From Spongiactinospora rosea (GTDB lineage: Bacteria; Actinomycetota; Actinomycetes; Streptosporangiales; Streptosporangiaceae): 64,000 bases of DNA. Every line of letters begins with the position of its first letter. Position 1 is the first letter of the stretch. The notes below the pieces were generated by a model. The model ran no database searches. It was not told the DNA's origin and worked only from the letters and a program-made list of their open reading frames with translations. The stretch lies in contig NZ_QMEY01000001.1 of the NCBI RefSeq assembly GCF_003315795.1, positions 744,001 through 808,000 on the forward strand, written 5' to 3'. Below, in pieces: positions 19,047 to 26,948 of the stretch. Made by a program: the position numbers and the translations under genes.

Positions 19047-19901
19047 ATGGCGATATGTCCATCCGGCCACGAGTCGGAGGCCACGGACTACTGCGACATC
19101 TGCGGGACGGCGATGGGGGGCGCGGCCCCCGCCGCGGCCCCGGTCGTGTCCGCGCCCTCGGCTCCTCCGGCCGCCCCCGCGGCGACCTCGGGGGGCGAGG
19201 GCGAGCGCACGGTCTGCCCCGACTGCGACGCGCCGAGAACGGGCCGTTTCTGCGAGGACTGCGGCTACGACTACGCCAGCGAGATGTCCGGCGCGGTGCG
19301 GATGGCCGAGCAGGCGCAGTCGGTGCAGGCCCTCCTTGAGGGCCGGGCGGCGGGGCAGTCCGCGCGGCTGTCGCCGCCCCAGCCGACGGCCACGTTCACG
19401 GCGACTCCGCCGCTGTCCGCGCCCACAGCGCCGCCGGTGCAGCCGGTGCCTCCGATGCCGCAAGTGCCCCCCGCGCCGGTCGCGGAGCCGCAGGCCGGTC
19501 TGTGGGAGGCCGTGGTCACCGCCGACCGCGGCTACTACAACACCGTCATCGGGCAGGGCGGCCCGGACGCGGCGAGCGTGCCGTTCCCGCCGTACTGCCC
19601 CGAGCGGCGGTTCCCGCTGAGCGGCCAGCAGGTCATGATCGGGCGGCGCAGCCGCTCGCGCAACCTCAGCCCCGAGATCGACCTGACCGGCCCGCCACAG
19701 GACCCGGGGGTCTCCCACCTGCACGCGGTGCTGCTCGCCCAGCCCGACGGGTCGTGGATGCTCGTCGATCCCGGCTCGGCCAACGGCACGACCGTCAACG
19801 GCTCGCGCGAGGCGCTGCCGCCCAACGTGCCGGTGCCGATCGGCGACGGCGACCGCATCCAGCTCGGTGCGTGGACCGTGATCACGCTACGGAAAGGGTG
19901 A
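19047..19901 (+). CDS. FHA-domain protein with zinc ribbons
   Basis: A 284-residue protein. Its N-terminal Cys-rich ribbons (CPSGHE, YCDICG, then CPDCDAPRTGRFCEDCG) are followed by a Pro/Ala-rich linker (about 105-155) and a C-terminal FHA domain (about 160-284). The phosphothreonine-binding residues are visible: Arg in GRRSRSRN, Ser-His in SHLHAVL and the Asn in GSANGTTVNG. It is the likely phospho-reader or substrate of the operon's kinase, taking the place GarA/OdhI has in mycobacterial and corynebacterial PknG pathways. It is much longer than GarA and lacks an obvious ETTS phosphosite near the N-terminus. Confidence 0.92.
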   Translation: MAICPSGHESEATDYCDICGTAMGGAAPAAAPVVSAPSAPPAAPAATSGGEGERTVCPDCDAPRTGRFCEDCGYDYASEMSGAVRMAEQAQSVQALLEGRAAGQSARLSPPQPTATFTATPPLSAPTAPPVQPVPPMPQVPPAPVAEPQAGLWEAVVTADRGYYNTVIGQGGPDAASVPFPPYCPERRFPLSGQQVMIGRRSRSRNLSPEIDLTGPPQDPGVSHLHAVLLAQPDGSWMLVDPGSANGTTVNGSREALPPNVPVPIGDGDRIQLGAWTVITLRKG

Positions 19902-19907
19902 GGCACC

Positions 19908-21434
19908 ATGACCGCGCCTCCACTGACGCCCGCCCCCGGCGGTGAACCGCAGGGGACGACGGCCGTCATCGCCCACCCCCAGGGGAACACGACGGCCGTC
20001 GTCGGCACGCCGCCGGACCCTATGCAGAGCCTGGAGCCCGCGGCGCGGCCCGTGCGGACGCCGCGCCGCCGTACCGTGCCCGGGCGCATCCGCACCCGGG
20101 CCGCGGTGTGCCTGCTCGCGGTCGCGGCGCTGTTCGGCGGCACGTTCTGGGCGATCGGCAACGTCCGCGACGGCCTCACGGTCATCGGCGAGGACGCGGG
20201 CCCGCAGGTCGTCGCCACCGCCGACATGTACTTCGCGCTCAGCGACATGGACGCCCAGGTCGCCAACATCCTGCTGATCGGCAGGGAGACCGGCCTCGGC
20301 GACGGCAAGGACAAGGCCGTGCGGCGCTACGAGCAGCGCCAGGCCGAGGTCGGCAAGGCGCTGCTGCTGGCCAGCGACCTCGCGATCGGCGACGCCACGG
20401 AGAAGCGCACGGTCGAGGCGCTGCTCAACGGCTTCGGCCGCTACCAGCAGCTCGCCGAACGCGCGATGCTGCTGAACCAGCAGGCCGCGCACCCGGCGGG
20501 CCCGCCGCCCGCCCAGGTCGTCTCGGTCTACCGGGCGGCGACCGACCTGATGCGGCTGGACCTGCTGCCCAAGGCGTACAACCTGACGCTGGAGAGCGGC
20601 ACCATCGTGCGCCAGACGTACGAGACGCAGTACCTGGCGATCAACATCGGGCGGATCGTCGTCGGGGTCGTCGGCCTCGGCACGCTGGTCGCCCTGGTGA
20701 TGATCCAGGTCTTCCTGGCCCGCCGGTTCCGCCGAGTGGTCAACCCGGCGCTGCTGGTGGCCACCGTGGGGGTGGGCGTGCTCACCGTCGCCGCCGTACT
20801 GCTGCTCGGCAACGGGGCCGAGGGGCTGCGCAAGGCCAAGGAGGAGGGCTTCAACTCGGTCCTCGCGATGTCCCGGGCCCGCGCCATCGGCAACACCATG
20901 CACGGCGACCAGAGCCGCTACCTGCTCGACCCCGAGCGCGCCGACACCTACGAGCAGGTCTACCTGGACAACTCGCAGAAGGTGCTCTACACGGCCGGCG
21001 GCAGCCTGGACAAGTACTACGTCGGAGTCGACAAGGCCGTGGGCCAGTATCCCGATTCGATCGCGTTCCTCGGCTTCCACGGCGACGAGGCCAAAAGCAT
21101 CGTGAACCGCCCGGACGAGAAGACGGCGCTGGTGCGGGTGCTGAAGGGCTACCAGCGCTTCCAGCAGAGCGACCGGCAGATGCGCCTGCTCGTGAACTCC
21201 CAGAAGGGCGCGGAGGCCATCGCGGAGCGGATGGGCGACCTGAGCCGCAGGTTCCAGGCGTACGACAACGCGCTCGTGGACCTCATCAAGTTGCACGGCG
21301 GGACGTTCGACGAAGAGATCAAGAAGGGCGACGCGTCGCTCGGCGGCTGGAACTGGCTACTGCCCGGCGTCGCCCTGGCCGCCGCCCTGCTGATCCTGCT
21401 CGGCGTCCGGCCGCGGCTGAGCGAGTACCGCTGA
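19908..21434 (+). CDS. glnX: GlnX-like membrane signalling protein
   Basis: A 508-residue membrane protein with four hydrophobic segments: about 65-85, 245-270, 282-303 and 483-500. It should expose two helical domains of about 160 and 180 residues outside the membrane and keep the N-terminus, central loop and C-tail inside. No catalytic motif is visible. The topology and the position between pknG and a glutamine/glutamate-type binding lipoprotein match mycobacterial GlnX (Rv0412c-type), proposed to pass amino-acid binding by GlnH to PknG. The N-terminal 60 residues are Pro/Arg-rich. It starts 6 bp after the FHA stop and is followed 13 bp later by glnH. Confidence 0.85.
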   Translation: MTAPPLTPAPGGEPQGTTAVIAHPQGNTTAVVGTPPDPMQSLEPAARPVRTPRRRTVPGRIRTRAAVCLLAVAALFGGTFWAIGNVRDGLTVIGEDAGPQVVATADMYFALSDMDAQVANILLIGRETGLGDGKDKAVRRYEQRQAEVGKALLLASDLAIGDATEKRTVEALLNGFGRYQQLAERAMLLNQQAAHPAGPPPAQVVSVYRAATDLMRLDLLPKAYNLTLESGTIVRQTYETQYLAINIGRIVVGVVGLGTLVALVMIQVFLARRFRRVVNPALLVATVGVGVLTVAAVLLLGNGAEGLRKAKEEGFNSVLAMSRARAIGNTMHGDQSRYLLDPERADTYEQVYLDNSQKVLYTAGGSLDKYYVGVDKAVGQYPDSIAFLGFHGDEAKSIVNRPDEKTALVRVLKGYQRFQQSDRQMRLLVNSQKGAEAIAERMGDLSRRFQAYDNALVDLIKLHGGTFDEEIKKGDASLGGWNWLLPGVALAAALLILLGVRPRLSEYR

Positions 21435-21447
21435 AAGGAGACCCGTC

Positions 21448-22260
21448 ATGCGCGTACGGCACACGGTGATCGCCGCCGCCCTGGTCCTCGGAGTGTCCGG
21501 GTGCGGCCTGGCAGGCGCCCAGACGAGCACGATCGTCGGCAAGGAGACGATGACCGTCGGCGTGAAGATCGACCAGCCGGGGCTCGGCGCGCTGAAGGGC
21601 GGCCGGAACGAGGGCTTCGACGTGGACGTGGCCGCCTACCTGGCCCGCAAGCTGGGTGCGAAGAACGTCGTCTACAAGGAGACCAAGTCGGCCGAGCGGG
21701 AGGAGATGCTCCGGCTGGGCAAGATCGACTTCATCGTCGCCTCCTACTCGATCACCGCGGAGCGCAAGGTCAAGGTCGACTTCGCCGGGCCGTACTACGT
21801 CGCCCACCAGGACACCCTGGTCCGCGCCGCGGACAGGAACATCAACAACGTGCGCGACCTGGCGGGCAAGAAGCTCTGCCAGGTCACCGGCTCCAACTCC
21901 TGGCGCAGGGTCAAGGAGGAGCGCAAGGTCGACGTGAGCCTGGTCGAGATGAAGAGCTACCGCGACTGCACGGCCAAGCTGGCCGACGGCTCCGTGGACG
22001 CGGTCTCCACCGACGACCTGATCCTCGCCGGCCTCGCCAGTGAGACGGGCACCTCGTCGGTCCGGTTCGTCAACGCGCCGTTCACCGACGAACGGTACGG
22101 CGTGGGTCTCAAGAAGGGCGACGTGGCCGCCTGCGAGGCGATCAACCGGGCGATCAACGAGATGTACCTGGACGGCACGGCCAAGGAGCTCCTGGACAAA
22201 TGGTTCGGCCCCACCGGGCTCAAACTGACCGTCACCGTCCCGCAGTTCGAGGGCTGCTGA
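21448..22260 (+). CDS. glnH: GlnH-like amino-acid-binding lipoprotein
   Basis: A 270-residue extracytoplasmic solute-binding protein of the glutamine/glutamate family. A lipoprotein signal with lipobox LGVSGC places the lipidated Cys at residue 19. KIDQPGLGALKGGRNEGFDV and the later DFIVASYSITAERK are typical of family 3 binding proteins. No ABC permease or ATPase accompanies it, which supports a sensory role. In mycobacteria GlnH binds aspartate, asparagine, glutamate or glutamine and signals through GlnX to PknG. The start is preceded by AAAGGAG. It is the last gene of the operon. Confidence 0.9.
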   Translation: MRVRHTVIAAALVLGVSGCGLAGAQTSTIVGKETMTVGVKIDQPGLGALKGGRNEGFDVDVAAYLARKLGAKNVVYKETKSAEREEMLRLGKIDFIVASYSITAERKVKVDFAGPYYVAHQDTLVRAADRNINNVRDLAGKKLCQVTGSNSWRRVKEERKVDVSLVEMKSYRDCTAKLADGSVDAVSTDDLILAGLASETGTSSVRFVNAPFTDERYGVGLKKGDVAACEAINRAINEMYLDGTAKELLDKWFGPTGLKLTVTVPQFEGC

Positions 22261-22296
22261 AGCGCTTCGGGTGAGCCCGGTGGGCCGCTGCCGGGG

Positions 22297-23442
22297 TCAG
22301 CAGTTGGACAGGACCGGTAGGCCCTCGAACCGGCTGGACAGCCAGGTGATGGCGATCGGCACGCCCTCGACCGCGCCGGTGGTGTGGTTGGGCGCGGGCA
22401 GCGGGGTCCACAGGACCTTCGCGCCCCTGTCGCACCAGTCGCGGCGCAGGGTCCGGCCGATCGCGATCGGGATGACCTCGTCGTCGGTGGCGTGGTACAG
22501 GTAGATCGGTACGCCGGGCGTCCGCCCGCCGAGCCGGTTCTCGTTCAGCCGCGCCTGCCAGGCGGGCACGTTCAGCACGTCGGCGGTGGTGAGCTGGGAC
22601 AGCCTGCGGCCGGCCAGCCTGTCGACGATCGCGCCGGTGCAGTCGTCGCGGATCCCGGCGAACAGCGTGCGGCCCTCGGCGGTGAGGTAGCGGTCGAGGT
22701 CCAGTTCGGGGTAGGCGGCGTCCAGGCCGGCGCCCGCCGCCGCGGCCAGTCCGAAGTGGGGGCGGCCGTCCAGGTGGTCGGCGGCCCGCTTGAGGTCGGC
22801 GGGCACGCCGCCCGTCGCGACGCCGCGCAGCCGCAGTTCCGGCGCGTACGCCGCGTGGAGCTGGGCCGCCCAGCCCGCCGCCGCGCCGCCCTGGGAGTAG
22901 CCGAGCACGCCCACCTCGGCTGACGCGGACAGCCCCGCGCCGGGCACCCGCGCCGCGGCCCTGATCGCGTCCAGTACGGCATGGCCCTGCGAGAGGCCCG
23001 CCATGTAGGTGTGCGGGCCGGGCGTGCCGAGCCCTTCGTAGTCGGTCACCGCGACCGCCCAGCCGCGCGCCAGGAGCAGGCTGACCAGTGCGATCTCCTT
23101 GTCCTTGCCGCGCTGCCACAGCGCCGAGGGCGCGCACTGGTCGCCCAGGCCCTTGGTGCCGACCGCGTACCCGATGATCGGCCGGGTGCCGGGGTAGGAG
23201 GTCTTGGGCACGAGCACGGTCCCGGAGACCTGGACCGGCGCGCCCGTGGCCGATGTGGAGTGGTAGAGGATCTTCCACACCTTCGCCGGCACCTTCAGCA
23301 ATCTGGCCGGGTCGTAGTAGAGGGTGACCTTTTGCGCCGAGACGACATCGCCGGCGGTCGCCGCGGCGGCCGGAATCGCCGTTCCTGAGATGGCTAGGAC
23401 CATGGTGACAAAGACCATGCTCACGCGAACACACAAGCTCAT
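22297..23442 (-). CDS. Secreted lipase (LIP family)
   Basis: A 381-residue exported alpha/beta hydrolase. The Sec signal peptide ends near IPAAAATA (about residue 28). The nucleophile elbow is GYSQGGAAA. The acid lies in ATDDEVIP and the His in PAPNHTTG, giving the triad of the secretory lipase family. The ATG has AAGGAC upstream. Likely role: hydrolysis of extracellular esters or triacylglycerols. It is convergent with the GlnH gene, 36 bp apart. Confidence 0.9.
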   Translation of the reverse strand: MSLCVRVSMVFVTMVLAISGTAIPAAAATAGDVVSAQKVTLYYDPARLLKVPAKVWKILYHSTSATGAPVQVSGTVLVPKTSYPGTRPIIGYAVGTKGLGDQCAPSALWQRGKDKEIALVSLLLARGWAVAVTDYEGLGTPGPHTYMAGLSQGHAVLDAIRAAARVPGAGLSASAEVGVLGYSQGGAAAGWAAQLHAAYAPELRLRGVATGGVPADLKRAADHLDGRPHFGLAAAAGAGLDAAYPELDLDRYLTAEGRTLFAGIRDDCTGAIVDRLAGRRLSQLTTADVLNVPAWQARLNENRLGGRTPGVPIYLYHATDDEVIPIAIGRTLRRDWCDRGAKVLWTPLPAPNHTTGAVEGVPIAITWLSSRFEGLPVLSNC

Positions 23443-23608
23443 TTGGCCGTCCTTGGGGAGAGAGTGCGCAGGGCATCGGGACGGCGCGCCGTGAGCTGAT
23501 ACTTACTCGCGGGTAACCGGGTGTCAATGCCATTCTCAGGACGGCTGGAGTGCCATATCAGACCGGTCGGGCGGTGCCGGAGACCGAAATACGTGAGACG
23601 GTTGGACC

Positions 23609-24361
23609 ATGAATCCTGAGGAGGTCGCGGGCGCGCTGATCGAGCGGTTCGCCACCGAGGTGATGGCCGCCGTTCCGCTCGTCGCCCTGTGGGTGCACGG
23701 CTCGCTCGCCTCGGGCGACTTCCAGCTCCGGCGCAGCGATCTCGACCTGCTCGCGGTCATCGCCGAGACCCCCGACCGCGACCAGACCCGCAGGCTCACC
23801 GACCTGCATCGCCGGCTCGCCGACCACCAGCCGCTCGCGGCCCGCCTGCACTGCTCCTACCTGGTCAAAAACCACCTGCACGATCCGGAGCGGGAGCACC
23901 TGACCTGGGCCTTCTCCGAGCTGTACCACCGGCCGGTCTCCCCGGTGATCCGGCGCGAACTCCTACGCGAGGGCGTCACCCTGTACGGCCCCGGCCCGAC
24001 CGGCATGATCCCGCCCGTCACCGACGGCGAATTGACCCGCTTCGTGCGCGATGAGCTGGACGGCTACTGGCGGCCCCTGGTGGCCCGGCTGCGGCCCTGG
24101 CTCACCGACGACTGGGTCGATTCGGGCGTGCTGACCCTCGCGCGGGCCACCGTCACGCTGCGCGGCGGCGGGATGATCTCCAAGCGGGAGGCGTTCCCGG
24201 TGCTGCTGGAGCTGGGCGCGCACCCCGACCTGGTCGGCGACATCTACGACCGGCGGTACGGCGGGCGGGTCCGCAGGTCACCGGCCTGGCGGCTGCGCCG
24301 GGCGGGGCTGGCCCGCGCCTTCATGGGGCCGGGCATCGACCGCGCGCTCGCCCTTTCCTGA
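23609..24361 (+). CDS. Nucleotidyltransferase-domain protein (aminoglycoside adenylyltransferase-like)
   Basis: A 250-residue protein with an N-terminal nucleotidyltransferase core. WVHGSLASGDFQLRRSDLDL is the GS-x(n)-SDxD motif of AadA-like enzymes (about residues 30-50). A helical C-terminal half follows (the DUF4111-type arrangement). AadA-type enzymes adenylylate streptomycin or spectinomycin. The substrate here cannot be read from sequence, and many such chromosomal genes do not confer resistance. No linked resistance gene is seen. Confidence 0.78.
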   Translation: MNPEEVAGALIERFATEVMAAVPLVALWVHGSLASGDFQLRRSDLDLLAVIAETPDRDQTRRLTDLHRRLADHQPLAARLHCSYLVKNHLHDPEREHLTWAFSELYHRPVSPVIRRELLREGVTLYGPGPTGMIPPVTDGELTRFVRDELDGYWRPLVARLRPWLTDDWVDSGVLTLARATVTLRGGGMISKREAFPVLLELGAHPDLVGDIYDRRYGGRVRRSPAWRLRRAGLARAFMGPGIDRALALS

Positions 24362-24441
24362 CCTGACATTCGAGGGTGCCGTGTCGTCGTATCGCCGAGA
24401 AGGCGATGCACCACCACCCCGAATGGAAGGGACGGTCGGCG

Positions 24442-24882
24442 ATGACCGCGCTACGCGAAAAGCACGAGACCGAACTCCGGGCGCACATCGACAAGGTGGC
24501 CGCGGGAATCGAAGCCAAGGACATCGAGGCCCTGCGGCGGCTTTACACGCCGGACGTCGTGTCCTTCGACGTCGAGCCGCCGCTGCGGCATGTCGGCATA
24601 GCGGCGAAACTGAACAACTGGCGGAATGTCTTCACGTTCTTCGAGGAAGTGACGTACGAGGTTCGTGAACCGGCCTTCACCGTGAGCGATGAGGTGGCGT
24701 ACGGGCACTTTTTCGGCCGGCTCAGCGGCACGTTGCGAAACGGTACGGCGACCAGCGGAATGTGGGTCCGGGCCACCGTGTGCTTTCGCAGGATCGACGG
24801 CGAGTGGCTGATCGCCCACGATCAGGTTTCGGTGCCGTTCGACATTTCAACCGGAATGGGAGTGGCCGATCTCACGCCCTGA
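24442..24882 (+). CDS. NTF2-like/SnoaL-type protein
   Basis: A 146-residue single-domain protein of the NTF2-like superfamily. A long N-terminal helix (ELRAHIDKVAAGIEAKDIEA) is followed by RRLYTPDVVSFDVEPPLRH and a curved sheet ending ATVCFRRIDGEWLIAHDQV, the standard SnoaL/DUF4440 pattern. No catalytic residue can be assigned. The ATG at 24442 is preferred. One at 24406 is possible but lies in a His-rich, non-conserved lead. The 3' end overlaps the convergent HxlR gene by 36 bp. Confidence 0.8.
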   Translation: MTALREKHETELRAHIDKVAAGIEAKDIEALRRLYTPDVVSFDVEPPLRHVGIAAKLNNWRNVFTFFEEVTYEVREPAFTVSDEVAYGHFFGRLSGTLRNGTATSGMWVRATVCFRRIDGEWLIAHDQVSVPFDISTGMGVADLTP

Positions 24883-25404
24883 CGGGCTCGGGTCATGGTC
24901 CTGGCCCGGTGCGATGCCGCTGCGCCGGGCCAGGACCTTGGTCCCCGGGCCGTAGGCGGCGCCCGGACCGGGCAGCGCCTGCACATCGGCGGTGCTCACC
25001 GGCCGCCCGCAGCCCGAGCAGCAGACCTGCGGGGTGAACTCGGCCCCGCACTCGCGGTGGACCAGGCGCACCGGCGGGCCGCCCTCCGGGGTCGCCCATT
25101 TGTCGCCCCAGGCCATCAGCGCCATCAGCACCGGCACGAGGTCGCGGCCCGCTTCGGTCAGGTGGTACTCGTGCCGCGGGGGCCGCTCCTGGTAGGCCCG
25201 GCGTTCCACGATGCCGTCGGTGACCAGCGCGTCCAGCCGGCGGGTGAGCAGGTTGCGAGAGATGCCCAGGTTCTCGGCGATGTCGTCGAACCGGTGCAGG
25301 CCGAGGTGGAGGTCCCGCATGATCAGCGGCGTCCACCACTCGCCGATGCGTTCCAGGGACTGCCCGATCGAGCAGTGCATCTCCGCGAAGCTGGTCCGTT
25401 GCAT
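24847..25404 (-). CDS. HxlR-family transcriptional regulator with C-terminal Cys cluster
   Basis: A 185-residue winged-helix regulator. MHCSIGQSLERIGEWWTPLI carries the N-terminal Cys (residue 11) that in redox-sensing HxlR proteins is the reactive thiol, followed by the DNA-recognition region ISRNLLTRRLDALVTDGIVE. An extra tail with RECGAEFTPQVCCSGCG looks like a small zinc-binding knuckle, common in actinobacterial members. It is divergent from the tautomerase-like gene across a pair of TTCAnTGAA sites, so autoregulation and control of that gene are likely. Confidence 0.87.
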   Translation of the reverse strand: MQRTSFAEMHCSIGQSLERIGEWWTPLIMRDLHLGLHRFDDIAENLGISRNLLTRRLDALVTDGIVERRAYQERPPRHEYHLTEAGRDLVPVLMALMAWGDKWATPEGGPPVRLVHRECGAEFTPQVCCSGCGRPVSTADVQALPGPGAAYGPGTKVLARRSGIAPGQDHDPSPSGREIGHSHSG

Positions 25405-25425
25405 GGTCCCAGTGTAGAGGGTTGA

Positions 25426-25474
25426 TTCATTGAACTCACTGGCTGTAGGTTGTGGGCTGAACGAGTTCAATGAA
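25426..25474. promoter_or_regulatory. Paired TTCAnTGAA operator sites (HxlR)
   Basis: A perfect 12-bp inverted repeat, ttcattgaactc (25426-25437) and gagttcaatgaa (25463-25474). Each half contains its own 9-bp palindrome TTCA-N-TGAA, with the two centres 40 bp apart. The pair lies between the divergent HxlR and tautomerase genes, the expected place for two dimer-binding sites. Confidence 0.7.
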
Positions 25475-25485
25475 AGGACTTACTC

Positions 25486-25920
25486 ATGCCGTTCGTGGAG
25501 TTGTTCGTCCCCAAGGGCTCGCTGGACGAGGCCGGCCGCGACAAGATCGGCGGGCGCCTGGTGTCGGAGGTGATGGCCGCCGAGGGTGCCCCGGACACCG
25601 AGGCGGCCAGGACCATCTCCTGGCTGGTGGTGAACGAGATCGACGCCTGGTTCATCGGCGGCCGGCGGCTGCCCGCGGGGGAGAAGCCGAAGTACGTGGT
25701 GCGGGTGGGCGTTCCGGCCGGTTCGCTGAACGACGCCAAGCGCCTGGACATCGTTCAGCGCGTCACCCAGGTGCTCGCCGACGCCGACGCGGAGCCGGGG
25801 CGGTTCGCCGAGGCCACCACCGCGTGGGTGCACATCAACGAGATCCCCGAGGGCAACTGGGGCGCGCGTGGGGAGATCGTTCGTCTTAAGGATATTTCAT
25901 CGTTCGTGACCAGCGGCTAA
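25486..25920 (+). CDS. Tautomerase-superfamily-like protein
   Basis: A 144-residue protein beginning MPFVELFVPKGSLDEAGR. After Met removal Pro becomes the N-terminal residue, the catalytic base of 4-oxalocrotonate tautomerase-type enzymes. The second half (VRVGVPAGSLNDAKRLDIVQ and on to AWVHINEIPEGNWGARG) repeats the beta-alpha-beta pattern, so this looks like a fused two-unit member. The substrate is unknown. It is probably repressed by the divergent HxlR regulator and may act on an electrophile or quinone sensed by it, which is inference. Confidence 0.75.
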   Translation: MPFVELFVPKGSLDEAGRDKIGGRLVSEVMAAEGAPDTEAARTISWLVVNEIDAWFIGGRRLPAGEKPKYVVRVGVPAGSLNDAKRLDIVQRVTQVLADADAEPGRFAEATTAWVHINEIPEGNWGARGEIVRLKDISSFVTSG

Positions 25921-25970
25921 GGCCGATATAGGTCGGTGGCCGTCCTCGATGGCCGGCATGCTGGTGGCCC

Positions 25971-26948
25971 ATGAGCGACACCCCGGCCCGGCTGCTGAAG
26001 CTGTTGTCGCTGCTCCAGATCCCCCGGGAGTGGCCGGGCAGCGAACTGGCCGAACGACTGGCGGTCAGCCCGCGCACGATCAGGCGGGACATCGAGCGGC
26101 TGCGCGACCTCGGCTACCCGGTGACGGCCAGCATGGGGGCGGCGGGCGGTTACCGGCTGGTGGCGGGCACGGCGATGCCGCCGCTGCTGCTGGACGACGA
26201 GGAGGCGGTGGCCGTCGCGGTGGGGCTGCGTACCGCGACGGCTCAGGCCGTGCAGGGGATCGAGGACGCCTCGGTCCGCGCGATGGCCAAGCTGGAACAG
26301 GTGCTCCCGGCCCGGTTGCGTCACCGGGTGGCGGCAGTCGGCGCGGCGACCGTCCCATTCGGCGCCGCGCCGGGTCCGGGCGTGGACCCGGAGGTACTGA
26401 GCGCCCTGGCCGCCGCGGTGACCGCCCGGGAAAAGGTCCGCTTCGCGTACCGATCCGCGCAGGGCGACCCGTCCAGGCGGCTGGCCGCCCCGTACCGCCT
26501 GGTCGCCACGGGGCGGCGCTGGTACCTGATCGCGTACGACGACGAGCGCGACGACTGGCGGATCTTCCGGGTGGACCGCATCGAGGACGTCCACCCCACC
26601 GGAATGCGCGCCCCCACCCGCGAGCCACCCGAACCGGACGCCGCCGCCTTCCTCAAGGCGAAGCTCTACACCTCCGGTCCCGTCTACGAGGCCGATGTCA
26701 CCCTGCACGCCCCCATGGATGAGATCGCCCCGCGCCTGCCCGGCGACGTCGGCGTCCTGACCGCGGTGGACGAGGATTCCTGCCGGTTGCGCGCATCCGC
26801 CGACACACTCGACTACCTGGCCTTCAGCATCGGACGGCTGGGCTGCGACTTCACCGTCCACGGCCCGCCGGAACTGGCCGCCCACCTGCGCATGCTGGGC
26901 GACCGCCTCACCCGCGCGGGTCAGACCGGCGGGACCAGGGTGAAGTAG
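25971..26948 (+). CDS. WYL-domain (YafY-type) transcriptional regulator
   Basis: A 325-residue regulator. The N-terminal HTH_11 winged helix is at residues 5-60 (ELAERLAVSPRTIRRDIERL). The central WYL domain follows (RRWYLIAYDDERDDWRIFRV), then a WCX-type C-terminal domain. WYL domains bind ligands or nucleic acids. The imperfect palindrome ccgatataggtcgg at about 25923-25936, 35 bp before the start, is a candidate autoregulatory site. The 3' end overlaps the convergent MDMPI-like gene by 28 bp. Confidence 0.88.
   Translation: MSDTPARLLKLLSLLQIPREWPGSELAERLAVSPRTIRRDIERLRDLGYPVTASMGAAGGYRLVAGTAMPPLLLDDEEAVAVAVGLRTATAQAVQGIEDASVRAMAKLEQVLPARLRHRVAAVGAATVPFGAAPGPGVDPEVLSALAAAVTAREKVRFAYRSAQGDPSRRLAAPYRLVATGRRWYLIAYDDERDDWRIFRVDRIEDVHPTGMRAPTREPPEPDAAAFLKAKLYTSGPVYEADVTLHAPMDEIAPRLPGDVGVLTAVDEDSCRLRASADTLDYLAFSIGRLGCDFTVHGPPELAAHLRMLGDRLTRAGQTGGTRVK

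Noticed and set aside
12937..19901. Type VI secretion threonine-phosphorylation (TagE/TagG/Fha) module
   Set aside because: Kinase, PP2C and FHA genes are shared with such modules, but no sheath, tube or VgrG genes are present, and the kinase architecture and the GlnX/GlnH neighbours point to PknG signalling.
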